From positions 648 to 64,647 of the forward strand of contig JAFKGG010000363.1 of the NCBI GenBank assembly GCA_017307915.1: 64,000 bases of DNA. The letters are read 5' to 3'. The translations under genes and the position numbers were made by a program. This DNA is from Burkholderiales bacterium. Its GTDB lineage: Bacteria > Pseudomonadota > Gammaproteobacteria > Burkholderiales > Burkholderiaceae_E. Shown in pieces: positions 59,031 to 64,000 of the stretch; position 1 is the stretch's first letter; each line of letters begins with the position of its first letter. The notes below the pieces were generated by a model. It made no database searches. It was given only the letters and a program-made list of their open reading frames with translations, and was not told where the DNA came from.

Positions 59031-60245
59031 TCACGAGGCCTGCACCGTTTCCTCAGCAACGAACAGCGTCAGAATCCCCGTATACCCATACAACCGATCA
59101 CCAGCGATCTCGCCATTGGCGAAGAATCCGATCAACGGAATCTCGCCCAGGTTGTGCGACACGATATCGACCTCAGCCCCCGGCACGCCGAACAGATGCT
59201 CGCCGCGCGCCACGCACGACACATAATGCGCGCCCAGCACGCGCAGCGATTCGGTTTCCAGTTCTTCGCGCAGTTCGGTGCAGATGCGGATCAGATCGGC
59301 GCGCGCCGCGCGCTGGTCGCGGGTGCAGAACACCGCGCGATCGCCATGCTGCGGCTTGGCCGCGACCGCCAGCAGCCGATTGTGCGGATCGATGCCGATG
59401 ACGTTGCGCACCGCATAGTCGCCGAAGCCGATGTGGCGTTCGGTCTGCGCCGGCGCGAAGCCGATCATCAAGCCGCGCGCCAGCCGATCGGTCGGTAGCG
59501 CGCGCAGGATCTCGTCGCCGTCGCGCGAGCGGCGCACCGTCTCGGGCACGTCGAGATCTTCGAGCAGCACGTCGAGCGCCGGGCGGCCGTCGAGTTCGCG
59601 AATGTAATGCGATGAGCAATCGGAAATGCGATGCTCGCGCGCCAATGGCGCACAGCCTTGTGTCAGCCGCGACAGCAGTCGCACACTCTGGCCGAACGCA
59701 ACGCCCGACAGGCCGCCCTGCACGGGCCGCTCGGCCAGCTGCGTGCCGTCGTTGTCGCCGCCGATCAGTCCGCCGAACAGCACGCCGTTGCCGGTGCGCG
59801 TGGCCAGCTCCGAGATCAGTTCGGCCAGGTCCGGCGTGGAAGGGTCGGCGTGCACCAGCACCGCCGAGGGCAGCTCGGCGGCCTCGTCGCCCGCGACGGG
59901 CAGCCGCTGCTTGCCGGAGAAGATGCGCCAATCATCGTCCGGCAACTCGCAGATCATCGCGGCCAGCGCCGGCTCATCGACGTATTCGGCGCCGGCCACG
60001 CACACGCCGTGCGCGCCGGCCCCGACCCACTGCACGTCGGGTAGATGCGTGTCGAACAGCGCGGCGATGTCGCCAAGATGCCCGGCAAAGGCTTCGGTGA
60101 CGTACAGCAGGCCGAGGCCGCTGGCTGCTGTCGCCTGGTGCGTCGGCGGCTGACCCTGTCTGTGTTCGAGCTGGGCCAGCACCAGCTCGGCCGCGGTACG
60201 CCAATCGGGGTGCGAAGCGTGGCCGTGTCTGAAACTGCGCATCAT
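59031..60245 (-). CDS. FIST-domain sensor protein
   Basis: 404 residues, soluble. FIST N-terminal domain at about 35-215 (GLLYVTEAFAGHLGDIAALF, WVGAGAHGVCVAG, NGVLFGGLIGGDNDGTQLAERPVQGGLSGVAFG) and FIST C-terminal domain at about 215-385 (DCSSHYIRELDGRPALDVLLEDL, VRNVIGIDPHNRLLAVAAKPQHGD, LIGFFANGEI, LYGYTGILTLFV). FIST domains bind small ligands, likely amino acids, and often accompany signalling modules; here the protein has no output domain. The gene is downstream of the decayed pocket, upstream-adjacent to phaM on the same strand. Confidence 0.88.
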   Translation of the reverse strand: MMRSFRHGHASHPDWRTAAELVLAQLEHRQGQPPTHQATAASGLGLLYVTEAFAGHLGDIAALFDTHLPDVQWVGAGAHGVCVAGAEYVDEPALAAMICELPDDDWRIFSGKQRLPVAGDEAAELPSAVLVHADPSTPDLAELISELATRTGNGVLFGGLIGGDNDGTQLAERPVQGGLSGVAFGQSVRLLSRLTQGCAPLAREHRISDCSSHYIRELDGRPALDVLLEDLDVPETVRRSRDGDEILRALPTDRLARGLMIGFAPAQTERHIGFGDYAVRNVIGIDPHNRLLAVAAKPQHGDRAVFCTRDQRAARADLIRICTELREELETESLRVLGAHYVSCVARGEHLFGVPGAEVDIVSHNLGEIPLIGFFANGEIAGDRLYGYTGILTLFVAEETVQAS

Positions 60246-60266
60246 CGATCCGTTCGTGCGCGGCGC

Positions 60267-61148
60267 TCAGCGCTTGCGGCCGGCGCTGCGCGCCGCCGGG
60301 CGGGGGCCGTCGGCGGGTGCGGTGCCCTGCGTGCCGGTTCGGGCCTTGTCACGTGCCTTCACGCCGGCGCTACCGCTTGCGCGGCTGCTTCGCGAGCTGG
60401 TGCCTTTGGCGGTGGCATCCTTCTTGCCGCCCGCCGGTGCGGCGGTGCTCGGGGCCGTCATGCCCGACAGCGCGCTGCTCGGCAGCCCCACGCCCGATAG
60501 CGCCGCACTCGCCACCTGGTTGAACTGGCTCTGCAGCATGTTCCACCAGGCGCTGGGTGTCAGTGCCGGATCGATCGTCATGCCCGCTGCGGCTTCGTGT
60601 GGCGATGCCTGCCCGGTCGAGCTGGCGTCGGCTTGATCGCTCGGCGGCGTCGCGGCCGAGGCTTGCGCACCCGTCCGTTCGGCAGTGGCAGCAGCGCCGG
60701 AAGACGGCGGTGCCGATGCGCCAGCCGTGCCGCCGCTGCCGGCCGCACCACTACCGCCGCCAGGCGTGCTCGCGGCTGCCGCCGCGCCGCCAGCCGCCGC
60801 GGCATCGGCCGCTGCAGCACCCATCGCCATCGCCGGATTGGTCAGCGCGCTGCCAAAGGCCTGCAACGTAGCGATCGTGCCGCGCTGGATTTCCAGCGCC
60901 TGGATGCTGCCTTTGAGCATGTTCATATTGACGGTCAGCCATTGCTCGACCGCTTTCAGGTCGCTGATGCGCCGATCCAGTTCCTGCAGATCGATGGTCG
61001 GCGCGAAGTTCGACGGCACGCCGAACGAACTCCACGCCTTGCGCACGAACTCGGCCGTATCGAGCATGTTGCCCATGTTCAAGGGTCCGAGGCCGACGTT
61101 GGCCAGGCCCATCGAGGCCAGGTCACCGATACCGAATGTGTTGCTCAT
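60267..61148 (-). CDS. phaM: PhaM-type polyhydroxyalkanoate granule protein
   Basis: 293 residues from MSNTFGIGDLASMG. The signature is LDRRISDLKAVEQWLTVNMNMLKGSIQALEIQRGTIATLQAF at residues about 55-100, nearly the PhaM consensus. Then a long Ala/Gly/Ser linker (about 110-205) and a basic Ala/Lys/Arg C-terminus, typical of the DNA-binding tail that ties PHB granules to the nucleoid and activates PhaC. No other pha gene is nearby. The start was set by that conserved N-terminus. Confidence 0.85.
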   Translation of the reverse strand: MSNTFGIGDLASMGLANVGLGPLNMGNMLDTAEFVRKAWSSFGVPSNFAPTIDLQELDRRISDLKAVEQWLTVNMNMLKGSIQALEIQRGTIATLQAFGSALTNPAMAMGAAAADAAAAGGAAAAASTPGGGSGAAGSGGTAGASAPPSSGAAATAERTGAQASAATPPSDQADASSTGQASPHEAAAGMTIDPALTPSAWWNMLQSQFNQVASAALSGVGLPSSALSGMTAPSTAAPAGGKKDATAKGTSSRSSRASGSAGVKARDKARTGTQGTAPADGPRPAARSAGRKR

Positions 61149-61339
61149 GGCTGACTCTCCCACAGTGCGCTGACAATAACAGGAATCGACTGGCCAAAGC
61201 CACCGCGCCGTGCAGCGCTCGTACCGGCCGGCATGTGGCGCGCCCGTGTCACCCGGCATCGGCATGGCATCATTACCGGATGGCCGCGCAGCGTGCTGCA
61301 ATTCATGCGCGGCGACCTCAGACAAGCAGGCACAGCCCC

Positions 61340-61810
61340 ATGGCCGACATCGATACTCTGCGGCGCATTCTCGGCACCCACCGCGTGATCGCGGTGGTCG
61401 GCCTGTCGGCCGACTGGAACCGGCCCAGCTTCTTCGCCGCCAAGTACATGCAGGAGCATGGTTATCGGATCATTCCGGTCAATCCGCGCTATGAGCACAT
61501 TCTCGGCGAACGCTGCTATCCGTCGCTGACCGACATCCCTGATCCGGTGGACGTCGTCGACGTATTCCGCCGCACCGAAGACGTGCCACCGATCGCGCAG
61601 CAGGCGGTCAGCATCGGCGCCAAGGTGCTGTGGCAGCAGATCGGCGTGCGCAACGAAGAGGCCGACGGCCACGTACGTGCCCACGGCCTGGATTCGGTGA
61701 TGGACCGCTGCGTGAAGATCGAGCACGCGCGGCTGTTCGGCGGCCTGAACTGGGTCGGCGTCAATACGCGGGTGATCTCGGCGCGGCGGCCGCGGCAGCT
61801 CGCTTACTGA
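61340..61810 (+). CDS. CoA-binding (YccU-like) protein
   Basis: 156 residues from MADIDTLRRILG. Rossmann-type CoA-binding domain: VIAVVGLSADWNRPSFFAAKYMQEHGYRIIPVNPRYEHILGERCYPSLTDIPDPVDVVDVFRR, then VLWQQIGVRNEEADGHVRAHGLDSVMDRCVKIEHARLFGG. YccU proteins bind CoA and are of unknown function. Divergent from phaM. Confidence 0.9.
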   Translation: MADIDTLRRILGTHRVIAVVGLSADWNRPSFFAAKYMQEHGYRIIPVNPRYEHILGERCYPSLTDIPDPVDVVDVFRRTEDVPPIAQQAVSIGAKVLWQQIGVRNEEADGHVRAHGLDSVMDRCVKIEHARLFGGLNWVGVNTRVISARRPRQLAY

Positions 61811-61821
61811 GCAAAAAGCAG

Positions 61822-63048
61822 TCAGCGCCCATTGCGCTCGCTGCTCACGCGCACGCCGTCGGCCACCTTGTCGCTCGGGTGCAGGATCACGCGTGCATCG
61901 AGCGGCAAGCCCTCGCGCAGCTCGCCGAATTCGTCATTTATGCGACCGATCTCCACCGGCGTGAGCCGAGCGTGGCCGCCCTCGTCGACGCTGAACACAG
62001 CCCAGCGGTTGCCGCTGCGAAACAATGCGCCGATCGGCACGCGCAGCACGTCGGCCGAGCGCCACACCTCGATGCGCACCGTGGCGCGATAGCCGTGGCC
62101 CAGGCGCTGCCAGGCCTGCCGCGGCTCGGCAAAATCGAGCAGCACGTTGACGCGCTGCTCCTCGACTCCCAGCGCCGAAATCTTGGTGAAGCCGAACGGC
62201 TCGACAAGCCGCACCGTGGCGCGCAGCGCTTGTTCGCCGCCCCAGTCGTCGATCAGGGCCGCGGCGCCGGGCGCCACCTTGACCGCATCGCTGGACAGCA
62301 GCTCGGCCACGATCTCCAGCCGCGCCGGGTCGCCGATTTCCAGTAGCGGTGTGCCGGCCGTGACCACGCGCTCGCTTTCTTGCGGCACGCGCAGCACCTC
62401 GCCCGAAATCGGTGAGCGCACCGTGACGGTGCCGCGTCCGCCGCCGGCGCCCGGGTTGGCCACGATCAGCGTGGCGCGCGCCGCTTCCAGCGCATGCCGC
62501 GCCGACTCGGCTGAATCACGTGCCTGGGCCAGTGCCGCACGCGCGCGATCGCGCTCGCTGCGCGCGGTGTCCAGCGTGGCCGCGGCCACGAACTCGCGTG
62601 CCGACAGTTGCTCGGTGCGCTGATAGGCCTGCTCGGCCAGCGTCGCGGCGGCCTGTGCCTGCGCCACGCCGGCCTGCGCGGCGGCCGATTGCGCTTCGAG
62701 CGCACGCACGTTGGCCTGCGCTTGCGCCTGTGTGCGCGCATCGAGCGGCCCGGGCAAGGTCGGCTTGATGCGCGCCACCACGGTCTGGTTGGCGAGCACC
62801 GTGTTGCCGACCTTCAGCGGTGAGCGATCCAGTTCGCCCGAGATCGGCGCCGATACCGTGTACAGATCGATGACCCGCGTGCGGCCCAGGTCATCGACCG
62901 TTACCGTCAGCGGGCCGCGATCGATGCGCGCCAGTTCGACCGTCACCGGCGGCGTGCGCAGCAGAAAGGCGACCGCCAGCACGCCGGCCACGAGCACCAG
63001 TGCGCCGATCACTCGCGGGCCGGTGAAGATTTTTTTCGTCATCGTCAT
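61822..63048 (-). CDS. HlyD-family periplasmic adaptor of an ABC exporter
   Basis: 408 residues. N-terminal membrane anchor (VIGALVLVAGVLAVAFLLR), then barrel-sandwich (biotinyl-lipoyl) halves (YTVSAPISGELDRSPLKVGNTV and TVRSPISGEVLRVPQESERVV), an Ala/Gln-rich coiled coil between them (about 105-195) and a beta-barrel domain (WRSADVLRVPIGALFRSGNRWAVF). It links an inner-membrane MacB/FtsX-type transporter to the periplasm. ATGA overlap with the permease gene upstream. Confidence 0.92.
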   Translation of the reverse strand: MTMTKKIFTGPRVIGALVLVAGVLAVAFLLRTPPVTVELARIDRGPLTVTVDDLGRTRVIDLYTVSAPISGELDRSPLKVGNTVLANQTVVARIKPTLPGPLDARTQAQAQANVRALEAQSAAAQAGVAQAQAAATLAEQAYQRTEQLSAREFVAAATLDTARSERDRARAALAQARDSAESARHALEAARATLIVANPGAGGGRGTVTVRSPISGEVLRVPQESERVVTAGTPLLEIGDPARLEIVAELLSSDAVKVAPGAAALIDDWGGEQALRATVRLVEPFGFTKISALGVEEQRVNVLLDFAEPRQAWQRLGHGYRATVRIEVWRSADVLRVPIGALFRSGNRWAVFSVDEGGHARLTPVEIGRINDEFGELREGLPLDARVILHPSDKVADGVRVSSERNGR

Positions 63049-64000
63049 TCCCGAGTCTTCAATGCGCGCACCAGGTCGAGCCGGTTGACGCGGCTGCGGA
63101 TGGCCAGCGCGGTAGCCGCCGCCGCCACTCCTACCACCAGCACTCCTTCGGCCAGCGTCGATACGTTGACGCCGAACGGAATGCTGTACAGATCGGCGCT
63201 GAACTGCTCGGTCATGTAGCGCGCCAATCCGATCCCCATCGCAATGCCCGGCACCAGCGACAGCAGTACCAGCAGCGCCTGCTCGCCGAGCAGCACGAAC
63301 GCCACTTCACGCTTGCGAAAGCCCAGCACGCGCAGCGAGGCCAGGTCGCGCGCCTGTTCCGACAAGCTGATGCGGGCACTGTTATAGACCACGCCAAGCA
63401 CGATCAGCATCGAAAAGCCGACGGTGAACAGCGTCATGATGCCCATGCTTTCGGCGATCGTGTCGCGGATGCCGCGCACCGTGGCTTCGCGCACCGACAC
63501 GCCGGCCACCAGCGGCGTTTGCTTGAGCGTCCGATACAGCGCCGGCAGCGCCCGGCGGTCGACCTTCAGATGCGCGCCTGATACGGTGTCGCCTTCCATC
63601 AGCAAGCGGTTCAGATGCACGCGGTCGAGCCGCGCGGCCGTGCCCAGCGGGCTGTCGACCACCGCTGCCACCGGAATCTCCAGCCGTGGCCGCTGGCCCT
63701 CGGTGACTTCGGCGACCAGTACGTCGCCGGGGCGCAGATCCAGCCGCCGCGCCGTGCGCCGCGACACGATCGCTCCCTGCGGCGCCGGCTCGATCACGTT
63801 GCCGTCGAGATCGACCAGCCGGCTCAGGTCGCCGCTGGCCAGCGTGCCGCTCAGGCCCTCGCGCTCGATGCGCGGCCCGTTGACCAGCCGCGCGCCGACC
63901 GAACGGAACGGCTCGACGCGCAGCACGCCCGGCAGGCGTGCGAAGGCATGCAGCGCGCGCGCGTCGCGCGGCTCCGCAAACTGTACCGTCAGGTCGGCGC
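63045..64000 (-). CDS. FtsX/MacB-type ABC transporter permease, 5'-partial
   Basis: The frame is open at the right edge; only the C-terminal part is seen (at least 317 codons). A periplasmic domain is followed by FtsX transmembrane segments (ESMGIMTLFTVGFSMLIVLGVVYNSARI, VAFVLLGEQALLVLLSLVPGIAMGIGL, LAEGVLVVGVAAAATALAIRSRVNRLDLVRALKTRE). The segment LASLRVLGFRKREVAFVLLGE is the FtsX signature. Partner of the HlyD-family adaptor; the ATPase gene should lie beyond the window. Confidence 0.9.
   Translation of the reverse strand, partial: ADLTVQFAEPRDARALHAFARLPGVLRVEPFRSVGARLVNGPRIEREGLSGTLASGDLSRLVDLDGNVIEPAPQGAIVSRRTARRLDLRPGDVLVAEVTEGQRPRLEIPVAAVVDSPLGTAARLDRVHLNRLLMEGDTVSGAHLKVDRRALPALYRTLKQTPLVAGVSVREATVRGIRDTIAESMGIMTLFTVGFSMLIVLGVVYNSARISLSEQARDLASLRVLGFRKREVAFVLLGEQALLVLLSLVPGIAMGIGLARYMTEQFSADLYSIPFGVNVSTLAEGVLVVGVAAAATALAIRSRVNRLDLVRALKTRE

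Overview
The window is a GC-rich (outside one pocket), densely packed chromosomal segment of a betaproteobacterium, most likely Burkholderiales. The reasons are the rsmI/lpoA-yraN-diaA-dolP block, the lipA-lipB / DUF493 / D-amino-acid transaminase / D,D-carboxypeptidase set, a PhaM-type granule protein, a DUF4148 protein, and several orphan Bug-type (TTT) solute receptors beside catabolic operons. No rRNA, tRNA, CRISPR array, IS element or integrase was recognised.

Layout. 1-9307: CoA-dependent catabolic genes (CaiB/BaiF CoA-transferase, a UGSC-type Cys protein with two partners, FadR-type regulator, acyl-CoA dehydrogenase, Bug receptor, AMP-forming CoA ligase, two-subunit class I CoA-transferase homologue). 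9323-13404: conserved envelope block rsmI / lpoA-yraN-diaA-dolP; the rsmI and lpoA start codons overlap head to head. 13579-23532: lemA, a membrane M48 protease with an unusual C-terminal half, then two coupled SEC-C/TPR genes, the second a 2036-residue multi-glycosyltransferase. 23648-27586: CaiB transferase, PaaG-like crotonase and AtuA-family protein in one operon. 27648-43k: lipA, lipB, then about 4.7 kb of accessory genes (LysR, DUF4148, FAH-family, Bug, IclR) lying between lipB and the DUF493-transaminase-carboxypeptidase genes they normally follow, then housekeeping genes (hydrolase, ferredoxin, VanZ, birA, SPOR, gamma-glutamylcyclotransferase).

41416-53651 is the most interesting catabolic locus. 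A MarR gene lies between two divergent operons. The leftward one encodes a three-subunit molybdenum hydroxylase (its FeS subunit fused to a CoxG domain), a maleylacetoacetate isomerase, a Bug receptor and an FAD aromatic hydroxylase. The rightward one encodes an amidohydrolase-2 enzyme, a DszB-like desulfinase homologue that keeps the Cys/His/Arg triad, a RidA-family protein and homogentisate 1,2-dioxygenase. Both promoters carry the near-identical 12-mer GTTTCGYAACTA, so the locus looks like one MarR-controlled pathway that ends in the homogentisate route.

53736-64000: rfaE2, a diiron ferritin-like protein, secreted glutathione peroxidase, a MerR-type regulator, then an AT-richer decaying pocket (57.1-58.9 kb: orphan antitoxin-like gene, small membrane protein, P-loop kinase fragment, broken hypothetical gene), a FIST sensor-domain protein, PhaM, a YccU-like CoA-binding protein and a HlyD/FtsX-type ABC exporter running off the right edge.
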